DNA from: Tillus elongatus
Lineage: Eukaryota; Arthropoda; Insecta; Coleoptera; Cleridae
Assembly (NCBI GenBank): GCA_964006375.1
Contig: OZ023266.1
Coordinates: forward strand, 68,357,391 to 68,421,390
DNA length: 64,000 nt
Direction of reading: 5' to 3'
The position numbers and the translations under genes were made by a program. Shown here one piece after another: positions 1-12,019 of the stretch. Numbering within the stretch: position 1 is the first letter of the stretch; every line of letters starts with the position of its first letter. The notes beneath the pieces are model-generated. The model searched no databases, was not told where the DNA came from, and was given only the letters and a program-made list of their open reading frames with translations.

Positions 1-817
1 AACCAAAATATTGCAAGTAAAATTTTTAAACTCCGCAGAATAATACCAATTTTTAATTCCTCAACAATTTGTCATCTGATCAAATAATGCTGAAAACAAT
101 CTGGTCCATTATTCGGTACTCCAAAATTACAGAATGAGCGGTAATACTGCATATTATGAGCCAACTAGTTTTAGATAAAGCGGCTGCTGATAAATTAAGT
201 TCACTTCTGTGCACTTTGATATTTTTATGTTGTGCAAATTCGTTTTTACATTGTGGTAATTTGTTGTTGCCCAGTTATTAACATTATTACTTTGTTGCTC
301 GTCACATACGGGTAGCTTAAACTGATTAATTTTTGTTATAAAAGGCATGTTTTGGGGCTGTCTTGGATGCCTCCAACGTTTTCTGGTCAGGTCATATCAG
401 GTCGCGTTAGATCAGGTCAAGTCGTTCAGGCCTGCTTGGTAGAGTGTTTTCTGCATAAATGACAATAACAGTGTTGCACCTTTAACCCCTAAACAAGCTG
501 AGGGAGCAAATAAAGGTGCTGGAGGAGGAAGAACATTAATAAGAGAAAATGTTGATGCAAAATGTGAAAAAGGCGGCTTATAGAAGTCCAACTAAGCTGT
601 TTTTGTCGATGGTCCTTTTTTATTTCCTTACACCCCGACCCAACCTCAGCAACCCCAGCACCCCGGTTCACTCGGGATCGACGTAACTTTTGGGGGCTTA
701 TTTTCGTGAATTTAAATTCTCTTGGTAAAAGCAGATTCTTATTTGGTCGTTCATCATTAAGCAGAAGATATTGAAAATTGTGTTAAAACCTCGTTCCTCT
801 AACGATGTGCGGTTTTT
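1..817. other. no recognisable gene
   Basis: AT-rich sequence with only short open frames. Minus-strand material from about 640 may be decayed downstream sequence of the transposase fragment that follows, but I cannot align it with confidence. Confidence 0.4.
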
Positions 818-1033
818 CTACGGCTCAGTAATGTGAATTCCTCCGATTAAAAATGCCTTCCTGGTAAATTTGCATTCGTCGGTCCAAATAATTTTCGTCA
901 GAAAATTTGGATCTTCCTCTGTAAGAATTAAGATCATCTCACAGAAATCGACACATTTTGAAAGATTATTTGGCTTGATGGATTGGAGTGTCACAAATTT
1001 ATAATTATGCACTGCGTGGTTATGGATAATCAT
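818..1033 (-). pseudogene. mariner-like (IS630-Tc1-mariner) transposase fragment
   Basis: The minus strand encodes a short piece of a mariner-like DDE transposase. The segment VDFCEMILILTEEDPNFL is followed by IIWTDECKF, which fits the family pattern of an FCE-type helix, then EEDPNFL, then the first catalytic aspartate in a (F/W)(S/T)DE context. The homology fades after KFTR, so the rest of the catalytic domain is lost or scrambled. It lies in the same orientation as two other relics at 1960-2830 and 3840-4853, so this 5' part of the window collects remains of one transposase group. It is a dead fragment. Assignment rests on recognised motifs only. Confidence 0.65.
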
Positions 1034-1959
1034 TTTTATAGATTTGTAAGCTATTTCTAAGTCTTTTTCAGCAGAGTAAAGTGACGTATGGAGATTTGCA
1101 GAAACATATACCAGGACAATTATTTGATTGTCCTCGTTACGTGTTACAGGTTTAATTTGGAATATTTGGCTTCCTGCTACTTTACGTAACCGTTGTTCAT
1201 GAAATTATCTTTTAACCTCTTAAATTACTTCTCAGTCATTGGAACTGCATTTGGATACTGTTCGTTGAAGTTTCTGCATGTTCTAGCAATAATCTTATTA
1301 CACTGGCCATATGGATAAAGAACAAGTTTAAAATTTGCTCATTTGTAAAAGAATAAATAAGATAATAGATAATAAGAACAGATAAGAGATAACTCACAAT
1401 CAGTATGATAACAGACTTGCAATCAGACAGTTACATTTTGACAATCGGTCTCGACTGTTTGGAAGCATTGCATACTGATAATAAGAAATATGTTTCCATT
1501 ACATGCAATATTTTGGTTTTCTGCTTATGAGCCAAAAACCGCTGAGAATAGGTATAGCATCATATGGTACTTTTACATAGAAAATCAGTTTAGCTTCCTA
1601 CTCTCATTATAAAATACAGGCTATTCCATTTGGAAATCTCGCATTACTTGCTCTTCTATGTTCCACCAAAAATCAATTTTTTGTAGACAATAATTGCATG
1701 ACACATCATGATATATCAACCTATTGACAAACAGCAACAAAAATTCAGGCCGTCACATATGCTGGTTGCAGAAAGAATTTTTTTTTTTCATTAATAGATA
1801 CAGGTTGTCAAATTTCCTAAATAATTGTTATAATAAGTTGGTATTTGTTATAGATGGATCTGGCAACGTCGTAATGTCAAAAATATTTTCAAAAAGATCA
1901 TAACCGCTTATGTACATAACCCAAATTTCAGAGTTATCTCTTTTCTGGTTCGCTATATA
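1034..1959. other. unassigned AT-rich stretch
   Basis: No coding region or repeat is recognised. Some of it may be untranslated or terminal sequence of the neighbouring mariner-like relics. Confidence 0.4.
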
Positions 1960-2830
1960 CCTCTAATACGCCATCGAGTTTAGCCCACCTTGCATGTATT
2001 CCGATCGATATTCTCAAACAGCTCTAGAATTGCGTGCTGGGGCACCATCTGATTGGAACCAGTAGTTACCAATATGTCCTTGATATAAATTGTCTAGAGC
2101 TTCTTCAAGATTGTTTCAAGCATGTTTAGGTAAATTATCGATGTTAATGTACTATGATAAATAAAAGGACCAATAATTTGTGTTAAAAACATTCTGCCTA
2201 TTAAAACCAAAACCCTGATGGTTCCTTGCCGTTTTGATTGACTGTTTATTTTCTTGTGGCCAGTTGTGTGTATTTCTTCAAATAAAAATTCCGTTCGTAA
2301 TGGCCATACTTTCGTGAGACCAGATTATCTTGTGAGGGAAGTTTTCGACATCTTGCCTTTTCCTTGTATTTTAGTCACAAAATATTCTACGTCTTTCTTC
2401 GTCCCCTGGTTATAGTCCTTGGCAAACACAAAATTTGTAAGAATAAATTTATTAAGATATAATGGGCTGTGGCTTTTGGTATACCGATATTTCTTTGAAT
2501 ATGACTTGATAACACACTGTAATTTTCAGCAACTGTCAGCACCACCCTGTGTTGAATTTATTCATTCCAGTATTTGTCTGAACAAGAAACTGGTTTCTCA
2601 AACTAGCCTTATTCTGTTAAATATGCAGCCAACCTTCTGAAAAGTGTTTTATTAGGCTGCCTTGTTTCTGAGTATCTACTCAGGTAAAAACGCTCAGCAG
2701 CAACAAATAAGGTGATACAAAATATAGCATTTATCATATCAGACTTCGCTTCCCAGGATTGCCCTTCAACCTTTTCAGTACATACTGTAAAATTAACATC
2801 AACCAAGGTTATCGCATTGTACGTGAGCAA
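1960..2830 (-). pseudogene. mariner-like transposase relic with DUF4817-type N-terminus
   Basis: Reading the minus strand from 2830 down, a helix-turn-helix N-terminus of the DUF4817 type appears at about 2640-2760 (AAERFYLSRYSETRQPNKTL). Further down, around 2000-2190, there is catalytic-domain residue such as IIGPFIYHSTLTSIIYLNML and then a corrupted (W)FQQDGAP-like stretch ending near YIDRN. Stops and frame changes separate the pieces, and the WPPRSPDL motif near the end is barely readable. It is a dead, internally deleted copy of the same group of transposases as its neighbours. Confidence 0.6.
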
Positions 2831-2842
2831 GTTAAACGACTG

Positions 2843-2952
2843 CAGGTTCTTCCCTTCGGGGGGGTCGTAAAGCCGTCGGTCGCGTATTGGGCACGTTAAA
2901 GATCCCTACCCCCTTACAGGCAGGCAGGGGTTCGGAAAAATTTCCAGGATAG
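2843..2952 (+). repeat. SINE body fragment
   Basis: This 110-bp block carries the motifs GTAAAGCCGTCGGTC and GGGCACGTTAAAGATCCCTA and continues with GGCAGGGGTTCGG. The same block occurs on the minus strand at 60317-60596 and, more diverged, at 43704-43960. In the 60 kb copy it follows a tRNA-like head, so this is the headless core of the same SINE, here in plus orientation. Confidence 0.7.
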
Positions 2953-2959
2953 TCGCAAG

Positions 2960-3838
2960 AATAGATCGACGTTAATGAAAGAAAACCACGTACATATCAG
3001 ATGTCCCTTCTTTTGTGGATTTTTCCATTATTAAATTGATGAACACTATAGGATCAAGTGCAATAACAAACAACTGCTGTCAGATAAAACAACAGGCAAC
3101 TAACGTAAATCTGTCATTGTGCTTATAATAACAAATTATATAAAAGGTGTGGTAGAAAATTATTTTTTATTGGCTACCAAATTTTTTGATGATGTACTTC
3201 TAATAAACGGTATACGGCTGCCCATCGTCTACATCGGTATAATAGGTAACTTTGTTATTTCGGAAGATACAGCTTCGGTTAATATAGAAAAGTTGGGCAG
3301 GATTTCAAGAGAAGTTTGATGAGATGAACAAACTTCTAATGCATTGCGTAATTCCTGAGATAATTTGAACAAAGTGAAAAATGACCGACTTTTTCATTCT
3401 TGAATATTTCCGGCACGGTTAATTATACAAAAGAGACAAAGACATCCATTGCGTGCTTGGTTTAAAATGGATAACATAAAGAAGTTGCATTTTTTAATGG
3501 GAATTATAGTTGGATGACGTATTTCGTAACCTTATTTTTTCTGATTCCAACAAAAGGATGGAGATTTATTTGACAAAAAGTATATATTATAAATTATTTG
3601 CAAAATTATGTACCAAGCAGGCGGTGAATTGGATGTAATAATTGTTCCAGGCATATATCTATTAGAGAACTATTTTTATGAGTGGAATTTTTTTTTATTA
3701 GAATAAGTATAACAAACGAATTAAATAACTTATTATATTAACATTAAAAGAAACGTTATTTGGAACACTTAAAAAAGGATGAAACAAAGGAAAATCAAAT
3801 CTGAAAAAATTTATCTATAGTAAATGTTTAAAGTGCCT
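2960..3838. other. unassigned stretch
   Basis: No gene or repeat is recognised. AT-rich with short open frames of no visible family. Confidence 0.4.
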
Positions 3839-3839
3839 A

Positions 3840-4853
3840 TCTAAAACTTCTAAAGACATCTATCACGAACTATTTCACTCTGTGCTTTTTTCATCGACTG
3901 GTGACGAATGTTTCTTACATAGGCTTGAGTATTATTTTTTAGTTCTTCAATCTTCTCAGGTTTTTTCTGATGCGCCTTATTTTTTAAAGTACCCTACAAA
4001 AAAAATCAAGAGGGGTCAGGTCCAGAGATCTCGGCGGCCACAAAATGACCCGGTATTTCCTATCCAGCTGGGAAAATGTTCCGTTAGATAGGCTGACACA
4101 TTTCTAGAATTATGGACAGGGGCACCAAAATGTCGGAAACGAGTTAGATGCTGAATCGTACTCAGGGGTAAAATGTCAAACATTTATGCCATTTGCTGGA
4201 ATCCCAAATATCGTTCTGAATTTAGGTTCGTGTCATAGAAAATGATCCTAAGATTGTGGTACCACTAATTTCGTACCACACATTTACGGAAAATACGGAC
4301 TGGTCTTTTCTTTCTGCAGCAAGATGAAGATTGCTCTGATCACAATATACAGTATTGTGTAGATGAAATATCCCGTTATTAGTGAATTTAGTTTCATATG
4401 TGAAAATAATTCCATAGGAAAAATGATCGTTTTGCTTTGTTTACCTTACCAACTATTTAGCACAATGGATTTATCGGCTCAAATCTCCCGAATATAATGC
4501 ATTACTGATACTACATTTGTAGGGGAGATAACTAGTCTGTTTAAAAATCAAACGGGCCTTTTCTTTTGAAACCCCGCACTCGTTCGCCAATTATCTAGTG
4601 GATGTACTTGGTGTATAATTAACGGCTGCAAAACACTTTCTTCGTTTTCCTCTTTAAATTTCAACTTCTCAGTTTTTGGCTTGTTGAATGAACTGTAAAC
4701 CTTAAGATTGATTTCCAGTTTCGCACAAAGTTTTTTACTGGGCTGCCTTTTTTCCGGGTATCGTTGGAAATACATTTTACTAGCTTCATCGACATTTCTG
4801 TTACTGGCATAATAACAGAAAATCATTGCAGTTTTCTCTTTATTTGTATACAT
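3840..4853 (-). pseudogene. mariner-like transposase relic (DUF4817 HTH plus DDE remnants)
   Basis: The minus strand opens at 4853 with MYTNKEKTAMIFCYY and continues as a DUF4817-like helix-turn-helix domain (YFQRYPEKRQPSKKL, then SSFNKPKTEKLKF), the usual start of this insect transposase group. The central part is broken by stops. Near 4000-4045 the conserved block WPPRSLDLTPLDFF is clear, which contains the last catalytic region of the DDE domain. The gene is interrupted by several frame changes, so it is non-functional. It is the best-preserved of three minus-strand relics at this end of the window. Confidence 0.75.
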
Positions 4854-4869
4854 TTATTGTTTGGAGAAC

Positions 4870-5660
4870 TACGTATGACCCAAGCTTGTACACTGACAGT
4901 TTGTTGATTGTTACATCGGATTGGATGTATGTACCGCCAGCTTGTTACATAGTTTTGCATAGTGTTTATAATAAATAATTTTTGTTAAATAAATCTCAAA
5001 GTAATATAAATAATCATATTAAACCTTATATAATTGGATCCAGAAAAAAATCTTTTGAAAGACGTCACAGCCAACTATGATTGCCAATTTAAAAAATGCA
5101 ACTTTGTGTTATTTCTTTTAAACCAAGCACGCCATGAACTTTGCTAATTTAACGGAAGCTTTATCTTCAGAAAAAGCAAAGTTAGCCATTATAATGAGGT
5201 AGATAATGGGCATCCTGTAGAGGAACTGTATTTTTTAATTCTAAGATATAATTAAATTTTGTCACAGGTCGAGCTGCTGCATCTGGGTCTGAGTTAGTAA
5301 GAAATAAGCGTAGCTTGTTGGGGGATCTTAAACGGAACGCCCAAAGACTGAACGAAGCGAATATTCTGCAAGTATTTTTATCATATTCCCTTATAGCAGC
5401 ATTATTTGTATTTTGTTTTTAATTAACATGAATAATATACATTTATACAATGTGTCTGCGTTTGTTTATTTATATTTGTTAGGTGTTAGAAACAGTAATG
5501 GGAAAAAATTTGCTCAATGTTTGGTTGTTCAGATTACAAGATGATAAACCACTCACAAACATTTTTTTTCACGTTTTAAAAATGATGTACTTATATGTGT
5601 CAAAAATAAAATCTTAATTATATTAGGAATGTTAACAAATAAAAACTCATAAAATATTTT
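4870..5660. other. intergenic or intronic AT-rich stretch
   Basis: No element is recognised. If the exon at 5672-6078 is real, this is the start of its downstream intron on the minus strand. Confidence 0.4.
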
Positions 5661-5671
5661 TAACAACTTAC

Positions 5672-6078
5672 CGGATGCATTGGTCTGAAGGGTCTAGGTC
5701 CGGGCGGTACAGGTGGCGGTGACATGCACCTGGGTACCGGTGACGGAGCCCCTCTAGCCAGAGGCGGGGGTACTGGAGACCCCCTAGACATGGGTGGAGT
5801 AGGGGTCATAGGCGAAGGCCACCGCGGTCGCGGGCAAGCCATAAATGGCATGCGAGAGCCCAACATATTCATGCCTGGACTGCCAAGACGTGGTGGCGGC
5901 GATGGACCATACGGTGAGGGGGGACGGTAAGGCTTAGGGGACCAACCGCCCCCACGGCCCCCGCCCGGATGATGACCGCCCGGCGTGCCGGACATCTCTC
6001 GGCGGGTCGCTGGTAACGCGTACTAGCTTCTTGAAGTGTTGAGGTATTGTGAAAATAAACCGGCACCTTCCATCGAAT
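5672..6078 (-). CDS. candidate host exon, proline-rich protein
   Basis: A 407-bp GC-rich block stands out in AT-rich DNA. On the minus strand it is preceded by a pyrimidine-rich acceptor ending TTTCAG and closed by a consensus donor GTAAGT at 5671-5666. One frame, open from an ATG at 5995 to the donor, encodes a low-complexity Pro/Gly/Arg/Met-rich segment (for example PPRLGSPGMN and ARGAPSPVPR). That frame has an in-frame TAG nine codons upstream of the ATG, so either the ATG is the true start or the protein enters in another frame. A second frame from the acceptor reads FDGRCRFIFTIPQHFKKL and then a run ending VTSDPPRDV, which looks protein-like, and continues to a stop about 50 codons in. 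The two good stretches abut, as a 1-bp error or real frame choice would produce. The protein family is not recognised. Confidence 0.55.
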
Positions 6079-6089
6079 CTGAAATAAGA

Positions 6090-6553
6090 CATATTTTGTC
6101 AAGATTCTGTCAAATATTTGAGACAGTGTAAAAATTAAACTCCAAGAAACATATGTGATTTGCTTTAGTCTCGGTGCTTATGTTACATAACAGAAGCGTA
6201 GGTATTGTTCCAATGATATGAACTATAATAAAATATTTAACCCAGAAATAATTTTTAGGTTTATATAAATAATAATATTCATTATTTGTTCTCATAAACA
6301 AATTACAGATTTGAGTACACTGTGCTGATATAATCCGAAATTAAATAGGATAAAATAAAGACAAACACTTAAATTAGAATGCTTAAAATTAATTAGGATA
6401 TTAAATAGTGCACTCCAACTCAAAAGATTTGTGTGCGTACAAATAAGTTGTATTCGAGAGTACAAGGAAACAAACAACTTAGCTTAGGAGAGAGAAATGT
6501 AATAGAAGTCCATACATAAAACTTAAATGTACCAACTAAACTAGTGTCATTTT
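6090..6553. other. unassigned, possibly intron
   Basis: AT-rich sequence upstream of the exon acceptor on the minus strand. Nothing else is recognised. Confidence 0.4.
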
Positions 6554-7289
<736 letters not shown>

Positions 7290-7440
7290 ATGTTTCGTTA
7301 GCTTGGTTCTATTCAGTCTGTTAGTTTCTTCCAGTTCTGTTAGTGACCAATGTATTATACCGAATAAATAGGACAAAATGGGGATCGCAAAGATGTTGAT
7401 TACTTGAAATAGATTCTTGGATTTGAGATGGGGCTTCAAA
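7290..7440 (-). pseudogene. LINE reverse transcriptase C-terminal fragment
   Basis: The minus strand encodes about 50 residues including VINIFAIPILSYLFGIIHW and LEETNRLNRTKL. This matches the thumb-side region of non-LTR reverse transcriptases with the AINTxAxPVLRYxxG pattern. It is a short dead piece, unrelated in sequence to the LINE just downstream. Confidence 0.5.
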
Positions 7441-7559
7441 ATCAGGGTTAGCCTTTTTGTACCTCTCTTTTAGTTAATGTTTGCTATCTGCTTGATTTAT
7501 TTTGTGTTTTGTTGAAGGCCGGTGAATTTGCCGGTCTCCGCTGGTTGGATGCCTTAATA

Positions 7560-10500
7560 ATTTTTTTAAATTTTAACAACACACCACGAGGGCTCACAGC
7601 CTAAATACTATCGTACCGTGGGTGTTGACAAGGAGGAAAGAGGCAACTTGTTAATTCTGGACTTGAAGGTTTGGAGGTTCGGAGGAGAAGGAAAAACATG
7701 TGCCGGAAAGGAATTCCACAACTTGGAAGTCCTAGGGACAAAAGAGCGGGCATAACAAGATGTTCTGTGTCTGGTGACCTGGACAGTAAAAGGGTGCATT
7801 CGCTCTGTTCCCCTGGGAGACCTGTTGGGGGCAGCAGGTGGGGGAACTATGGAGGAAAGCTCCTCTGAGCAGTGCCCGTGCAGATATCTATAAAAGAGAG
7901 AGAGAGGTCACCAACGGCACGTCGGTGGGCAATGGATGGCAGCCTTTGGGTGAGGGTAGGGTCACCGATTAGACGTATAGCTCTGTTTTGAATGGAGTCC
8001 AGGATAGCGAGTGTAGAAGCGACAGCTGCACCCCAGATGTGGGAGTAGTATTCGCGGTTTGGCCTTATTTGTGAAGTATATAAGGTATAGAGATTAGCTG
8101 GTGAAAAGTATTTGCGAGCCCAGAAGAGGAAACCGAATTTCTTAGCAGCCGCTTCTGCAATTGATGTGACATGTTGGTGCCAATTAAGATTTCGATCCAC
8201 AGAAATGCCAACAAGAGAAAAGGACTCATTACTTTGAATAACTTGGTTGTTCATTGTGATGGGTCTAGGGCTGGTGTATCTCTTATGAGAAAGAAAGCAA
8301 GACTGAGATTTGGTGGGGTTGAATTGTACAAGATTTCTACTTCCCCAATCTAATATTTTTTGGAGATCCACGGAGACAGACCCTCCATTAGTCTGCGATC
8401 CTCATCTAATTGGGCTAAAGGGACAGGCTTAGAATATTGTATATTTGAGTGGAGGGTGCTGTAGTCCGCGTAACTGTGAACTCGGTTGGATGTGCTAGAG
8501 AGGAGGTCATTGATGTGGAGAAGAAACAAAGTAGGGGCTAAAGCTGAACCTTGAGGAACTCCTGTATTAATTGGATACAGTTTAGAGGAATGGCCTTCCA
8601 CAACACAAATGCGCCTGTTGGAGAGGAAATTTGCTGTCCAGGTACAAAGTTTTGGTGGTAGGCCATAGGCCGGAAGTTTATTAAGCAGCGCTGCGTGCCA
8701 AACCTGGTCGAATGTTTTGGATATGTCTAAAGCAACAATCTGAGATTTACCGTGTAGTTGCATAGACTTGTTCCAAGAATGGGTGACAAAGGAAAGGAGG
8801 TCGGCAGTCGATCTGCGCTGACGGAATCCATACTGCCTGTCGTGGATTAGACTGTGTTTTTTTTTTAAATTTAGTAATTCGGTGTTTATATACTTTTCCA
8901 TCACTTTAGAGACGACTGAAAGGAGAGATAGGTATGTAGTAGCTAGGAAGCGCTTTGGATCCTTTCTTGAGGATGGGTTGTACTCGAGAAGTTTTCCAGT
9001 TACTAGGGAATATGCCTTTATTGTAAGATATCTGAAACGGACGACTCAGGACAGGAGCAAGTTCTGGTGCGCAATTTTTGAGAACAATTGCTGGGATCTC
9101 GTCAATGCCAGAGGCTTTCCTGGTATTAAGGGAAGAGAGCATTTTTCGTACCTTTTTAGTTTTGAAAATGATATCCGTCATTTTATGCGCGACATTGGGG
9201 ACTGTTGGTGGTTGAACATTTGGAGGTGGATTGAGAATAGAATTGCCGGCGAACAACGAAGCAAAAAGTTCAGCCTTGCCTAGGGCGGTAGAAACAATTT
9301 CATCCCTTGAGACAAGAGGTGGGAACGTACTTTTGCAGAAATTATTCCCAATAGATTTAGCAAGAGTCCAGAAGGGTTTGCTGCCGCTGGAACTTAAGAG
9401 GACTTTGTTTTTGATGTGGTTATTAAACGAGTTTTTTGCCTCAGAAAGAATGCGGACATAGCGGTTTCTTACGTCGTTAAATGCTTGACGATTTTCTTGA
9501 CTGGGATTGTGTAGAAGCGTTTTGTGAGCTTTGATCTTTTCAAGTCTGGCCTTGTCACAGGATTTAGAGAACCAGGGCTTTTGAGTGGCTGAAGAGGTTT
9601 TCTGTGTCCGTGAAATAAATAATTCCGTGCTGGCTTGGATAATTTCGGTGACGTTTTGTGAGATATCAGAGGGGTCAGGATGAGAAAAGCAGAGAGACGC
9701 CCATGGAAATGAGGAAAAGTAATCCCGCATTTCGTCCCAATTTGCGGAGTTGTAGTGCTAAACGATACGTGGGTGTGACGACTGTGTGACCTCGGGTTGC
9801 ATTGCGCAGGAAGCAGTGACCATGCCGTGGTCTGAGCTACCAAGGGGGGCGGTGACTGATATATTATAGCATTCAGGTTTTGTAGTAAGAAGGAGATCCA
9901 AGGGATTTGAGCTGTGTATTGGGATACGAGGAAAGTAAGTAGGTTGCTGAACCATATTGGCTAAAGAATTGCTGATTGCAAAGGCCTCCGCTGCTCTCCC
10001 TTGTGGATCGGTTTTTGAATATCCTAGCCATTCCTTATTATGGACATTGAAGTCACCAAGAATAGTGACCTCGGAGGAAGGATATTCAGAAATCAGATAG
10101 TCGGTTTTTTCAGAAAGGTAGTCAAAGAGCTGGACAAAGTTGTTGTCAGAGGGTGACCGGTAAATGCAACAGATGAATTTAGTTGCAGCCCTGAGAGAGA
10201 GTTTTATCCATAGTATGTATTTTCTTCCAGCTTCTAAATTGGGGAGTCTGGTGCAGGGTAGATTGCTACGGACGTATGCGCACACGCCTCCATACAATCT
10301 AAAGGAAGTAAGAAGCTTATACCCCGAGAAATTAAGGTGATTAGTGGCTGTTTTGGCACTGATTTGGGTTTCGGTGAGGAAGAGGATTTGGGGCCTGTTA
10401 GCCTGGAGGAAATGGTGTACTAAGTTCAGGTTAGAATTTAGGCCACATATATTCGAAAAGGATATGTTAAATCTTGATGTATGGGGTGGTACCTCCTCGG
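7560..10500 (-). pseudogene. LINE (jockey/CR1-like) endonuclease-reverse transcriptase, broken
   Basis: On the minus strand, starting near 10490, there is an apurinic-type endonuclease: an N-terminal piece with ILFLTETQ, then GGVCAYVRSNLP, ILGDFNV near 10050 and GSSDHGM near 9835. A linker follows, then the reverse transcriptase with NTRKASGIDEIPAIVLKNC, HDRQYGFRQRRSTADLL, LDISKTFDQVWHAAL, GVPQGSALAPTLFL and the active site. That site reads YADY instead of YADD. The C-terminal part (SRTSKLWNSFP type) runs to about 7608. The 3' end near 7560 shares the sequence CTCGTGGTGTGTTGTT with the second copy at 48686-50535. Frameshifts near 9750, 8900 and 8370 break the frame. Material up to about 10740 may be its 5' part. 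It is dead. Clade assignment is by overall pattern, not phylogeny. Confidence 0.85.
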
Positions 10501-10744
10501 GCGTGAAAATAATCCTTTACTATTACGTAAAGGAAAATTCCACTACCACCTGCTAGTTCGATTATTTCGTTGTTGACTGTCCTGCCAGTTTCGCTGTTCG
10601 CTTATTTGCCTCTGTTAATGCCAAAAATCTTGCATTTATCCATGCCACATTACGCGCCTGTATCTTTGCTATTGGTCTCAGTTGTTCGGAGCAGGGATGT
10701 CACCAACGGATATGTCAAAGCGTGGAGTTTAATGTCATGCATGT

Positions 10745-11237
10745 ATAGGACATGATTTATTCTGTATTAGACTTTGAGGCCGCACTTGATAACTATGCTG
10801 TATTTTGAGTGGTTGATAATATATTAAAACTGAAACAGAACCACATGGAGCTAAGCTCGTCCCCTTGAAATGTGTCTCTTTTGGCCTGGTACAGTAAAAC
10901 TGGCCGAAAAGTAGTAGTTATTTAAAAATTCTCTCCACAATTTTGTGTGAACACGCAACAGGTGCAAGCAGATAATCTATTAGAGCAAAAATTATTTTCA
11001 AGTATCAATAAGGGACAAAGTCACCTCATGTCCAAATAAATAAATGTTCACCACCAGCGATTATTTCCTCTTGTGGCTTCAATTAATTGAGTATCCGGTG
11101 TATCGTCAAAATAAAAGGCTGATCTATTTGCCTGCCTGTTTTATTCAGACCCCATGCTTGATCCGTAGCGAAAGTGCCCACCAAATTTTACAGCTGCAAA
11201 GTTAAAATGGGATAAATATCTATGAGACATCGTACTG
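10745..11237. other. unassigned; ends in a LINE remnant
   Basis: No gene is visible. The last bases before the TTAA at 11238 join in frame with LINE-like coding sequence at 16407, so this end probably belongs to the same old LINE relic. Confidence 0.4.
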
Positions 11238-12019
11238 TTAACCCTTTAGCTGCTTTGTTCGGATATATACGTTTTAATTTTCCGTCAAAATGGTGCTTAT
11301 ACCGCACATATGCGTTTTAGTGCTTTACAAATTATGTGCTTTGATCGCATTTATACGTACGATGATTGTATATGCTCTTTCAATAGTTCTACTATGTAGC
11401 GTTCATATGGACGTACGACACAAGCAATCATTTTCCTCCTAACGTGTCTGTACACCGAATACGGGGGCGCTGATCAACAATAAGCAAACTATGCAACTTG
11501 TAATTTTTTCTCCGAATTTCTCTGTATTTTTTACGGGACTGCATCTTAGTATGTAACTTGTTTAGTATGCAGTTGTAATTTTATATAGATCGAACACAGT
11601 GTGGCACAACGTCAATGAGTCACAATGACTAGTTGTTTTGTTGTTGTGTTCGACGAAGGGATGGCCTCGGAAATCAAGTTCAGCCGGCCACAGTACATTC
11701 CAAAGATATAATTCAATTCTCTACATATTATAGAAATGTATAGTGTAGACTCATATACACATATATTAAGAGACAATAATAAACGCAGAAACATGGTAAA
11801 AATAATAAGTGGGTAATAAAGTAATTGTAGTCTCTATACTAAAGTTTTAAACTTATTAGCTTATTGTTTTTGTAATTAAATTACTGACGGGTGAAACGAA
11901 TATGTGTGTTTTACATGTATAGATATATTGGAAACTATTAGTCAGTTTTTCTTCTTAAATTAATTGTGCTGTTTTTTTTTCTGTTAAATTAATTGTGCTA
12001 TTATGTTTTTTTTTTTACA

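Noticed and set aside
5724..6102. Other frames overlapping the proline-rich exon, including a plus-strand glycine-rich frame
   Set aside because: The plus-strand frame is the mirror of a GC-rich minus-strand exon and has no splice support; only the minus strand has matching donor and acceptor.
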